Below are positions 36,131-43,914 of a DNA stretch of 64,000 nucleotides, piece by piece. This DNA is from an uncultured Anderseniella sp. (lineage in GTDB: Bacteria > Pseudomonadota > Alphaproteobacteria > Rhizobiales > Aestuariivirgaceae), in assembly GCA_947488295.1 (NCBI GenBank), contig CANKYU010000006.1:62001-126000 (forward strand). Direction: 5' to 3'. The notes beneath the pieces were generated by a model, which was not told the origin of the DNA, did not search any database, and saw only the letters and a program-made list of their open reading frames with translations. The first letter of the stretch is position 1, and each line of letters starts with the position of its first letter. Both the position numbers and the translations under genes were made by a program.

Positions 36131-37253
36131 AGAGGAGTTTGCCTGTGCGGTGAGCGAGAGCTTCGGTGCCCTGCACCTTGCCGATGGTTTCCCCCGGCCA
36201 GGCAAGACGTTGATTGGACCGGGCAAAAAACAGGCCGTCGGCCGCAGCCGTGATGCGCTCCACCACCATATCGCCGTCCAGCAGCGGGTCGATGATTTCC
36301 GCCAGCACGTCGCCTTTTTTTACGGTTTGTCCGATGTCGGCGGTATAGACCACGATGCCTGCTGCTCTCGCCGTCAGGGTGTCTGTTGCAGAAAACGGGG
36401 CGGCAACACCGGTGAATTCAGGCAGCAGCCCGGCAGCTTCCGTAATGGCCCCGCGATGGCACAGGAAGCGATACAGGGCGTCTGCATCAAAATCTGAAAG
36501 TTCATGGCTGGCGTCATATTCGCCGCGCAACTCGACCACGACGGTCAGCGGCAACTCAACCGCATCCGCGCCGTACAACTCGCGGGCGCGAACATAGGGC
36601 CAGGCGATGGTTTCCTCAAACGGGCCGCCGCCTGAGGCGCGGGCGAACATGACGACCCTGGCATCCAGCAATCCGGCCAGGTCGGCTGCCTGTGGCCAGT
36701 GGTCTTCATCCAGGTACAAATGCATCTGCGCTTCGGAATCAGTATGCAGGTCCAGCACGATGTCGGCGTCACAGGCCAGCCGCATCAGTTGCAGCCGCAG
36801 GGCCTGTGCCTCATTGGCCGGTGTCGCAGCTGCCAGCGCCGTGGCAACTTCCGCCTTGACCAGGCTGGTGTCCGCTTCGGGTCCGTTTGCCATCTTGCCG
36901 TCGATGGCCTTGAGCACATCGTCGGAGACGTCATGAAAGCCGCGATTGTAGTTTTCGCCGGTGGGCAGGTGATGACGGCCATTGTGGGAGCGCAGGCTGA
37001 CATTGTTCAAGCCGATGGGGTTTGCCACCGGGACCAGAATGATCTCCCCGCATATCTTGCCGGCTTCATCTGCCGCAATCAGCCTGGGCAGTAGTTTCGC
37101 AGCCGCCAGGCTGGCCGGCAGTTCATCTGCGTGCAGGGACGCCTGAATATAAACCTTTGGCGAAGCGCCTGGTTTGCCAAACCGCCAGACTTTCAGGCTG
37201 TGTTGTGTGCCAACCGCATGGCGTGGCAGATTAATTGTGCTACAGGTGGCCAT
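36123..37253 (-). CDS. Succinylglutamate desuccinylase/aspartoacylase family protein
   Basis: 376 aa. Zinc carboxypeptidase-like fold. The zinc-ligand segment appears as 'ASLHADELP', with a further His in 'DLHTDSEAQMHLYLDED'. The C-terminal part contains a lipoyl-like barrel segment ('GQTVKKGDVLAEIIDPL'), typical of the bacterial members. It probably removes acyl groups from amino acids or similar amides; substrate unknown. Divergent from the SDR at 37301. Confidence 0.85.
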   Translation of the reverse strand: MATCSTINLPRHAVGTQHSLKVWRFGKPGASPKVYIQASLHADELPASLAAAKLLPRLIAADEAGKICGEIILVPVANPIGLNNVSLRSHNGRHHLPTGENYNRGFHDVSDDVLKAIDGKMANGPEADTSLVKAEVATALAAATPANEAQALRLQLMRLACDADIVLDLHTDSEAQMHLYLDEDHWPQAADLAGLLDARVVMFARASGGGPFEETIAWPYVRARELYGADAVELPLTVVVELRGEYDASHELSDFDADALYRFLCHRGAITEAAGLLPEFTGVAAPFSATDTLTARAAGIVVYTADIGQTVKKGDVLAEIIDPLLDGDMVVERITAAADGLFFARSNQRLAWPGETIGKVQGTEALAHRTGKLLYD

Positions 37254-37300
37254 CGATATAGTGCACTCCCCAGATAACTGAAAATGGATACATTCAGCCG

Positions 37301-38023
37301 ATGTCTAGCAGGTCCGAAAGCAAGTTACACCATGTCTTGATCGTTGGCGCCGGCGCGGGACTGTCCGCCAGCATCGCGCGAAGGTTCCATGCCGGCGGCG
37401 TGACGATTTCGCTGGCCGCGCGCAACACCGACAAGCTCGGTGAACTCGTCAGTGAAACCGGTGCGGAAGTTTACACCTGCGACGCGTCAAAAGCCGACCA
37501 GGTTGATGTGTTGTTTGCAAATCTGGACAAGTCAAAGTCGGGGGCACCGGACGCCGTTGTCTACAATCCATCCTTCAGGGTGCGCGGCTCGATTACCGAA
37601 CTCGACCCGGATGATGTTTATCGTGCATTGATGGTGACCGGCTACGGAGGTTTCCTGGTGGCGCGCCAGGCGGCGAAACGCATGTCCAATGCGGGCAGGG
37701 GCGTGATCATCTTCACCGGCGCCTCGGCGTCCATGAAGGGCTATGCCATGTCCGCGCCATTCGCCATGGGCAAGTTTGCCCTGCGTGGCCTGGCCCAGTC
37801 CATGGCGCGTGAGCTGCAGCCGAAAGGCGTGCACGTCACACATGTCAATATTGATGGTGGTATCCGAAGCGAGGCTCGGCCCGAACGCCATGATGCGCCG
37901 GGTAAACCGGACAGCATGCTGGATCCTGATGCCATTGCCGATACCTACTGGCACCTGGCCAACCAGCATCGTTCAGCCTGGACCCAGGAGACAGAACTGC
38001 GGCCATGGCTGGAGAATTTCTAG
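37301..38023 (+). CDS. Atypical SDR lacking the catalytic Tyr
   Basis: 240 aa. Rossmann fold with a degenerate glycine motif 'VGAGAGLS'. Where classical SDRs have YxxxK, this protein has Phe154-AMG-Lys158. The Ser region ('FTGASASMKG') and the 'NIDGGI' segment are kept. A recognised SDR subgroup shows the same Phe substitution with a retained Lys. Whether it is an active reductase is doubtful. Confidence 0.8.
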   Translation: MSSRSESKLHHVLIVGAGAGLSASIARRFHAGGVTISLAARNTDKLGELVSETGAEVYTCDASKADQVDVLFANLDKSKSGAPDAVVYNPSFRVRGSITELDPDDVYRALMVTGYGGFLVARQAAKRMSNAGRGVIIFTGASASMKGYAMSAPFAMGKFALRGLAQSMARELQPKGVHVTHVNIDGGIRSEARPERHDAPGKPDSMLDPDAIADTYWHLANQHRSAWTQETELRPWLENF

Positions 38024-38035
38024 GCGTATCCGGTT

Positions 38036-38398
38036 CTAATCGAAATAGTCGTCAGGCAGTGATTCCTGTACAGGCAGAGGCAAGATCCAGTTGGCGCGGT
38101 TTTCGGCTGTGTCCGTCTGCAGGATAAATTCGATCCCGAGACGGAAGCTGTCGCGCCATGCCACCCTGGCCGGGCGGCGGTATTTGTCGCCATCTACGGC
38201 CAGCATCAGATCATCGCCGACATCGTCGGCAAATTCCACCTCGACCAGCGCGCCGGTTCTCGACTGGTTCAGTACCAGGCAAGGTTCCGTGAAGTTGCCG
38301 CATGGACTGATCAGTGTTCCAAACTGTTTGCAGTCATGACGCTCTGCACGCTTTTGTTCTTTGTTTTTGGTATCCGCATCTGTTCCAAACATTGCCAT
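38036..38398 (-). CDS. PilZ domain protein
   Basis: 120 aa with one PilZ-like domain: an N-terminal basic stretch 'KRAERHDCKQFG', the Nx(S)xxG motif as 'NQSRTGALVEV', and a beta-barrel end 'RPARVAWRDSFRLGIEF'. The RxxxR part of the cyclic-di-GMP site is incomplete, so ligand binding is uncertain. It lies 24 bp after a second PilZ gene on the same strand. Confidence 0.8.
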   Translation of the reverse strand: MAMFGTDADTKNKEQKRAERHDCKQFGTLISPCGNFTEPCLVLNQSRTGALVEVEFADDVGDDLMLAVDGDKYRRPARVAWRDSFRLGIEFILQTDTAENRANWILPLPVQESLPDDYFD

Positions 38399-38422
38399 TT
38401 CCCTGTCTCTCCCCTGTGAAAT

Positions 38423-38755
38423 TCAGCCTCTGTCATCATCCGGTGGAAACACCCAACCATTGTTCGCAGTCCCGGCAGCCTTTCTGGTCAGAAAACTCAC
38501 CGCCACTGCAGTCTTGTCGCGCCGGACAATATGAGCCGGACGCTTGCTGCTCTCGCCGTCAATCAAGAGAACCATGTCTTCCGGCAACTGCTCGGGCTGT
38601 TCGACAAACAACAACGCTCCGCTATCCGAAAGATTATCGATTACGCAGGCTTCCTGCCGCGTTCCGTCGACGGTGACCGCAACACCGCTCTTCAGCACTT
38701 TGGCCCGTGCTGTGCTGCGTCTGTCCTCGACCTGGCCCAGAATATCCACTTCCAT
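38423..38755 (-). CDS. PilZ domain protein
   Basis: 110 aa, a stand-alone PilZ domain. The RxxxR motif ('RSTAR') and (D/N)xSxxG motif ('NLSDSG') are both present, so this copy may bind cyclic-di-GMP, unlike its downstream neighbour. A 25-bp inverted repeat sits 27 bp upstream of its start. Confidence 0.82.
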   Translation of the reverse strand: MEVDILGQVEDRRSTARAKVLKSGVAVTVDGTRQEACVIDNLSDSGALLFVEQPEQLPEDMVLLIDGESSKRPAHIVRRDKTAVAVSFLTRKAAGTANNGWVFPPDDDRG

Positions 38756-38781
38756 TCTCCTACACCTCGCCGCAATGGCAT

Positions 38782-38806
38782 CTTGGTACGCCGGGAAAGT
38801 ACCAAG
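38782..38806 (-). promoter_or_regulatory. Inverted repeat upstream of PilZ pair
   Basis: CTTGGTAC and GTACCAAG form a perfect 8-bp inverted repeat with a 9-nt spacer, 27 bp upstream of the first PilZ gene. No T run follows on either strand. It could be an operator or a leader hairpin. Confidence 0.45.
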
Positions 38807-38900
38807 CGCGGGCTACTGTTGATTTAAAGGGGTTGCTAAAAATTTATGATAATGCCCGGAACGGTGTCCCGCATTTCTGCGTGTTTGAGCGTCAATGGAC

Positions 38901-39590
38901 CTAAAACCGCAACAGCCGCAGCCAACGCATGACGTCAAGCAGGCTGACCATGGCGGCGGCCACATAGGTCAGCGCAGCCGCGCGCAGAACCTTTTTCGCC
39001 CCCGGCAAGTCATCTTTTTTCAGGTACTCGCCATGCTTCAGTATAGGCAGGGCTCGGGAAAAGCTGGCGTCAATTTCAACAGGCAGAGTAATCAGATGTA
39101 CCACCACGCCGGTCGCCATTATGGCCAGTCCGGCGCCCAGCTCGATCAGTAGAATGGAAGGCTTGCGCGTGATAGCCATGACGACGGGCGCGCCAATCAG
39201 CAATATCGATCCAATTCCCTGAATTTTCTGGGCTGCGATTGCCATCCTTGTCCGCAATGCCAACGGTTTGTAGCCGTCCGCATCCTGCATGGCATGGCCC
39301 ACCTCGTGGGCCGCGATCGCCACGGCGGTTATCGACCGGCCATCGTGGTGTGACGGGCTCAGTCGCACAACCTTTGCCTGTGGATCGTAATGATCGCCGC
39401 CATCGTCAGGCAGCACTTCCACCGGAACCTGATCGAGGCCGGCCTCATCGAGAAGATGGCGCGCAAGTTCGCCGCCGGTACCGGGAAAGTCCGGTCGGTC
39501 ATCAGCATGCTCGGCAATGACGTAGCGTACCCACATTTGCGGACCGAACATCAAAGCCAGGAAAAGCACGGCTAGAAGGGCATAAATCAT
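38901..39590 (-). CDS. YugP-type zinc metallopeptidase
   Basis: 229 aa membrane-bound peptidase. An N-terminal helix is followed by the zinc motif 'AAHEVGHAMQD' (HExxH) near residue 92 and then two or three transmembrane helices. The family is conserved and largely uncharacterised. It is divergent from the Mrp-like operon, 138 bp apart. Confidence 0.86.
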   Translation of the reverse strand: MIYALLAVLFLALMFGPQMWVRYVIAEHADDRPDFPGTGGELARHLLDEAGLDQVPVEVLPDDGGDHYDPQAKVVRLSPSHHDGRSITAVAIAAHEVGHAMQDADGYKPLALRTRMAIAAQKIQGIGSILLIGAPVVMAITRKPSILLIELGAGLAIMATGVVVHLITLPVEIDASFSRALPILKHGEYLKKDDLPGAKKVLRAAALTYVAAAMVSLLDVMRWLRLLRF

Positions 39591-39728
39591 GGTTACTCAT
39601 TGATATCCTGACCGGATTCGTTGCGCCATGCGGCACAATAGGCACGATCAGTTGATTAAAACTTGCGGAAAACCATTGACGCTAGTGCCATAAATGGCGA
39701 ACAACTGTTTATGTTCAAGGGGTAGTGG

Positions 39729-40208
39729 ATGCTTCAAAAGCTCGGGTTGTTCGTCGCATTGTGTGTCGGCTGGATTCTGTGGTCCGGCTATTTCAAGCCG
39801 TTGCTGCTCGGGCTTGGCCTGGCATCTGCACTTGTGTGCACGTATCTGGCCTTGCGCATGCGCAAAGCAGACGGAGAAGGTTCCCAGTTCAAAATCCTCC
39901 AGCATGTCCATCAGCTCGCAACCTACTGGCCTTGGCTGTTGCTTGAAATCGCCAAGTCCAACATCGAAGTGGCGAAAATCATCCTGTCCGGCAAAATGAA
40001 CATTGATCCGGTCATGATCCGGCTCAAGGCGGGCCAGCAGACAGAAATGGGACAGGTGATCTACGGCAATTCGATTACCCTGACACCGGGAACCATCACC
40101 GTTGACATCGAAGACGGTGAATTGCTGGTCCATGCACTGGTCCAGTCCGGCGCAGATGGCCTCCATGAAGGCGGGATGGATCGCCGCATCACTGCGTTGG
40201 AGCGATAG
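39729..40208 (+). CDS. mnhE: Mrp-like antiporter subunit E
   Basis: 159 aa. Two or three N-terminal transmembrane helices, then the soluble segment with 'ITLTPGTITVDIEDGELLVHAL', diagnostic of MrpE/MnhE. An AAGGGG site precedes the ATG. First gene of a nine-gene operon for a multisubunit cation/proton antiporter-like complex; the following genes overlap or nearly touch. Confidence 0.92.
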   Translation: MLQKLGLFVALCVGWILWSGYFKPLLLGLGLASALVCTYLALRMRKADGEGSQFKILQHVHQLATYWPWLLLEIAKSNIEVAKIILSGKMNIDPVMIRLKAGQQTEMGQVIYGNSITLTPGTITVDIEDGELLVHALVQSGADGLHEGGMDRRITALER

Positions 40209-40213
40209 CAGAC

Positions 40214-40510
40214 ATGGAGTGGGTTTATTTCGGCACCAGCATAGCGATTCTCGTCACCATGGTCCTGGCTGTGGTGCGTGGCCTGATCGGCCCGACAATT
40301 TTCGACCGGGTGCTGGCGGTCAACATGTTTGGCACCAAGACGGTTCTTTTTCTTGCCGTGATCTCTTTCCTGTCCGGGCGCCCAGACTTCCTTGATCTGG
40401 CGCTGGCTTACGCGCTGATCAATTTCATCGGCGTGCTTGCAGTTCTCCTGTTCTTCCAGTCGCGCGGTGTTCGCCGCGACGCGGAAGCCGAAAGGGAGGC
40501 GGACAAGTGA
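40214..40510 (+). CDS. mnhF: Mrp-like antiporter subunit F
   Basis: 98 aa with three transmembrane helices. 'VRGLIGPTIFDRVLAVNMFGTKTVLF' is typical of MrpF/MnhF. It starts 5 bp after mnhE and its stop shares a base with the mnhG start. Confidence 0.92.
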   Translation: MEWVYFGTSIAILVTMVLAVVRGLIGPTIFDRVLAVNMFGTKTVLFLAVISFLSGRPDFLDLALAYALINFIGVLAVLLFFQSRGVRRDAEAEREADK

Positions 40511-41076
40511 TGGATTTATTGCTTGATATTGCATCTGCCATCCTGCTGCTTACCGGCGGGTTTTTCGTTTTTGTCGGTGGGTTTGGCGTAATGCGAATGC
40601 CGGAATTCTTCACCCGGATGCATGCTGCTTCACTGACCGATACCGGAGGCGCCGCGCTGATCCTTTTGGGCTTGATGCTGCAGGGGGGGTTGACCCTGGT
40701 ACCCTTCAAGCTGGCCGCGATTTTCCTGTTCCTGTTTCTGACGTCGCCAACCGCATCTTATGCGCTGGCCAACGCCGCCCTGTTGTCAGGAGTCAGTACG
40801 GCCTGCCGCAATGAAACCGGCGCGCCGTTGCCGGAAAACGAGGTGGACTCCGCGGACTCGAAACCAGCAAGCAAATCGGTCGCGAAAACGTCTGCCAGCA
40901 GGACTTCTGGTCGCAAGACTACGGCGAAGCAGGCCGCCGAACAGGCTGCACCCAAGGCAGCGGCCAGGAAGGCCTCAAAGAAAGCTGCGAAGAAACCAGC
41001 CGGGAAGGCTGCGAAGAAACCGGCCCGGAAGGCAGCGAAGAAGGCTGCCGGAAAACCAGCGGGGAAGAAATCATGA
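40510..41076 (+). CDS. mnhG: Mrp-like antiporter subunit G with Lys/Ala-rich tail
   Basis: 188 aa. The first 100 residues, with three helices and 'VGGFGVMRMPEFFTRMHAAS', are a complete MrpG/MnhG. Residues from about 115 to the end form a cytoplasmic-type tail rich in Lys, Ala and Pro (KKAAKKPAG-like repeats) resembling histone-H1/AlgP tails. Standard MrpG is about 100-120 aa. The tail is in frame with no sign of assembly error and overlaps the next start by 4 bp. A role in nucleic acid or membrane-surface binding is only a guess. Confidence 0.9.
   Translation: MDLLLDIASAILLLTGGFFVFVGGFGVMRMPEFFTRMHAASLTDTGGAALILLGLMLQGGLTLVPFKLAAIFLFLFLTSPTASYALANAALLSGVSTACRNETGAPLPENEVDSADSKPASKSVAKTSASRTSGRKTTAKQAAEQAAPKAAARKASKKAAKKPAGKAAKKPARKAAKKAAGKPAGKKS
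40975..41070 (+). repeat. Lys/Ala-rich repeat tract in mnhG
   Basis: Imperfect in-frame repeats of an approximately 24-bp unit (AAGGCTGCGAAGAAACC plus variants) encode the KKAAKKPAGKAAKKPARK-like tail. The copies vary at silent positions. Confidence 0.8.
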
Positions 41077-42065
41077 TCACGATTGTCTTCTCATTGTTTC
41101 TGCTCACCATGCTGGTCATCGTGGCCGTTGGCATCTTGCGCACCGACAACCTGTTCACAGCCGTCATGCTGTCCGGCATTTTCTCGCTGATCATGGCAGC
41201 CAACTTTTTCATTCTCGATGCCGCAGACGTGGCGCTGACCGAAGCGGTGATCGGGGCGGGTATTTCCACGGTGCTGTTTCTCGGCGCGCTGGCGCTGACG
41301 GCAGAGTATGACCGCTCACCGCCGGTCGGTACGTGGGTCCCGTTGCTGACGTCTTCCGCGCTGGGCGGCGTCATCATATTCGCAACCCTGCAGGCTCCGA
41401 GGCTGGGGGATCCCAATGCGGTCGTGCACAAGCACGTGGCACCCTGGTACCTCGACAGAACTCCGGAACTGATTGACGTACCCAATGTTGTCACGGCGGT
41501 ACTTGCCTCATTCCGTGGCTATGACACGCTCGGTGAGGTGTTTGTGGTGTTCATCGCCTGCATTGGCGTCATGTCATTGCTCGGACGCGTGCGGCCGCGC
41601 CGGGACTCAATCGAAGAAGACGAGTTCGACAAGCGGACCGATAATCTGCGCCATCATCTGATCCCGCGGGTCGTCGGCAAGATGCTGGTGCCGTTTATCG
41701 TGCTGTTCGGCCTGTATGTTCAGTTTCATGGTGACTTCGGGCCTGGCGGCGGTTTCCAGGCAGGCGCGCTCATAGCTGCAGGGGTAATTCTCTATTCCCT
41801 GCTTGAAGGCGGACCGCGCGGCAGGGAGCTGGTGCCGGAATGGTTTTCGAGCCTGTTGGTGGCGCTCGGTGCATTCACCTATACCTGTGTCGGTGTGGTC
41901 TCCATGGCCATGGGCGGCCGCTTCCTCGATTACTCGGTCCTGTCGCACGATCCCGTCCATGGCCAGCACATGGGCATCCTGATTATCGAGGCGGGCGTCG
42001 GCATGACGGTCACCGGGGTCATGATCACCATCTTCCACGCATTCTCGAGACGGGGGATCAGGTAA
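41073..42065 (+). CDS. Fused MbhD/MbhE-MrpB antiporter subunit
   Basis: 330 aa. Residues 1-80 match the MbhD-like/DUF4040 helices ('TDNLFTAVMLSGIFSLIMAANFFILDAADVALTEA'). A middle part resembles MbhE. Residues from about 195 are a complete MrpB domain ('FGLYVQFHGDFGPGGGFQAGALIAAGVIL'). In classical Mrp systems the D/E-like helices are the C-terminal end of MrpA; here they are joined to MrpB instead. Start overlaps mnhG by 4 bp. Confidence 0.87.
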   Translation: MITIVFSLFLLTMLVIVAVGILRTDNLFTAVMLSGIFSLIMAANFFILDAADVALTEAVIGAGISTVLFLGALALTAEYDRSPPVGTWVPLLTSSALGGVIIFATLQAPRLGDPNAVVHKHVAPWYLDRTPELIDVPNVVTAVLASFRGYDTLGEVFVVFIACIGVMSLLGRVRPRRDSIEEDEFDKRTDNLRHHLIPRVVGKMLVPFIVLFGLYVQFHGDFGPGGGFQAGALIAAGVILYSLLEGGPRGRELVPEWFSSLLVALGAFTYTCVGVVSMAMGGRFLDYSVLSHDPVHGQHMGILIIEAGVGMTVTGVMITIFHAFSRRGIR

Positions 42066-42424
42066 TGGCAGTGCTGGGGCTGTATAACTACTTCATTTTC
42101 GCCGTCCTGCTGATGATCGGCCTGTACTGCATTCTGGCCCGAACCAATATCATTAAGTCATTGATAGGGTTGACGATTTTTCAAGGTGCTGTGTTCTTGT
42201 TGTACATATCGACAGACAAGATCGACGGCGGAACCGCGCCTATTATCCAGGAAGGTGTTGAAAATCAGATATTCGCCAATCCACTGCCTCAGGTGCTGAT
42301 CCTGACCGCCATCGTGGTCGGCATCTCGACCACCGCGCTGGCGCTGGCCGTCACGGTCCGTATCAAGGAAGCCTACGGCACCATCGAAGAAGACAAGATT
42401 CAGGAAATGGACCGCGAACTGTGA
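42065..42424 (+). CDS. mnhC: Mrp-like antiporter subunit C (NuoK-like)
   Basis: 119 aa, three transmembrane helices. 'FAVLLMIGLYCILARTNIIKSLIGLTIFQGAVFL' and 'ANPLPQVLILTAIVVGISTTALALAV' identify the MrpC/NuoK homologue. The ATG shares one base with the preceding stop (TAATG); the end overlaps the next gene by 4 bp. Confidence 0.92.
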   Translation: MAVLGLYNYFIFAVLLMIGLYCILARTNIIKSLIGLTIFQGAVFLLYISTDKIDGGTAPIIQEGVENQIFANPLPQVLILTAIVVGISTTALALAVTVRIKEAYGTIEEDKIQEMDREL

Positions 42425-43914
42425 CACTTTACGACCAACTTCCGGCATTGGTGGTTGTGGTGCTGCTGTTCACCGCGCCGATCACCTACATGTTGCGCCT
42501 GCACGGATTTCCATGGTTTTCAGCGATGGCTGCGGTGGTCACTTCATTTGTGGTGGCCTGTTCCCTGGCGGCAACCACCATAGGCGGTGAAACCATCATC
42601 TATGAGATGGGCGGATGGCCGGCGCCGTACGGTATTGTCCTGCATATTGACGCTTTGTCGGCGCTCATGGCCATGCTGATCACCGGTGCATCTTCCGCTG
42701 CCTTGATTTTCGGTGCCAAGAGCCTCGCTGACGAAGTGGGGGAGGAGACAGCACCTGCGTTTTTCGCCGCTTGGCTGTTATGCACCGCCGGCCTTGTCGG
42801 CATGGTGATAACCGGTGATGCCTTCAACATCTTCGTGTTCATGGAAATCTCTTCCCTGTCGACCTATGTGCTGATTTCGGCCGGACCGGACAGGCGCGCC
42901 CTGATCTCCACCTATCGCTACATTGTCATGGGTACAGTAGGGGCCACTTTCTATCTGATCGGTGTCGGATTCCTGTACATGGTGACCGGAACTCTCAACA
43001 CCGCTGATCTTGCGGAACGGGTAGGACAGGTTGAAGACATCCGCCTCGTGCTGGTCGCTGCAGGATTTGTATCTGTCGGTCTTGCCATCAAGGCTGCGGT
43101 ATTTCCGCTGCATTCGTGGATGCCGAATGCCTACACATTCGCGCCCAACGCCGTCACCGTATTTATCGCGGCAGCATCAACCAAGGTGTCACTGTATGTG
43201 TTGATGCGCGTGGATTATGCGATCTTCCAGAACTCCATTGCCAACCATGATATTCAGTTGACCTTCTTTCTGGTCCCGCTTGGCGTGCTGGCTCTGTTTG
43301 CAGGGTCAATGCTGGCTATTTACGAAAAGAACCTGAAAAGGCTTCTGGCCTATTCGTCCGTCGCGCAGATCGGATACATCGCGCTGGGCATCTCCATGAC
43401 ATCGGTTGCCGGACTGACCGGTGCCATCGTTCATATGTTCAACCATGGCCTTATCAAGGGCGGAATGTTCATGGCTGTTGCATGTCTTGCGCTGCGCTAC
43501 CGGACGGTGAATGTGGCCAATCTGGCCGGAGCGGGAAAAGCGATGCCGTGGACAATGGCCGCTTTTGTTGTCGGTGGTCTGGGGCTTATTGGCGTACCGC
43601 TGACACCGGGCTTTATCTCCAAGTGGTATCTGGTGCTGGCCGCCCTTGATGAAGGCTGGCTGGGCGCCTTGCTGGTTGCCATTATCCTGATTTCCTCCTT
43701 GCTGGCAGTGATTTACGTCTGGAAGGCGATCGAGGTTGCCTACTTCGGCGAGCCGCGCTCGAACGCCGTGCCGGTAACCGAAGAAGCGCCGCTGGTCATG
43801 CTCATACCGACCTGGATAGTTGTGTTGGCGGGGATCTGGATCGCCCTGGATACGAGTGTAACGGTCGGACTTGCGTCCATCGCCGCTAAAACATTGCTGG
43901 GTGTTGAACTATGA
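42421..43914 (+). CDS. mnhD: Mrp-like antiporter subunit D, first NuoL/M-like copy
   Basis: 497 aa, about 14 transmembrane helices. The proton-path residues are intact: Glu142 in the TM5 segment 'FMEISSLSTYV' and Lys224 in TM7 ('LAIKAAVFPLHSWMPNA'). GTG start overlapping mnhC. Likely a proton-translocating subunit of the complex. Confidence 0.92.
   Translation: MTLYDQLPALVVVVLLFTAPITYMLRLHGFPWFSAMAAVVTSFVVACSLAATTIGGETIIYEMGGWPAPYGIVLHIDALSALMAMLITGASSAALIFGAKSLADEVGEETAPAFFAAWLLCTAGLVGMVITGDAFNIFVFMEISSLSTYVLISAGPDRRALISTYRYIVMGTVGATFYLIGVGFLYMVTGTLNTADLAERVGQVEDIRLVLVAAGFVSVGLAIKAAVFPLHSWMPNAYTFAPNAVTVFIAAASTKVSLYVLMRVDYAIFQNSIANHDIQLTFFLVPLGVLALFAGSMLAIYEKNLKRLLAYSSVAQIGYIALGISMTSVAGLTGAIVHMFNHGLIKGGMFMAVACLALRYRTVNVANLAGAGKAMPWTMAAFVVGGLGLIGVPLTPGFISKWYLVLAALDEGWLGALLVAIILISSLLAVIYVWKAIEVAYFGEPRSNAVPVTEEAPLVMLIPTWIVVLAGIWIALDTSVTVGLASIAAKTLLGVEL

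Noticed and set aside
40855..41076. MrpG tail as a frameshift artefact
   Set aside because: The tail uses normal codons, ends in a stop that overlaps the next start by 4 bp, and the core is not disrupted.
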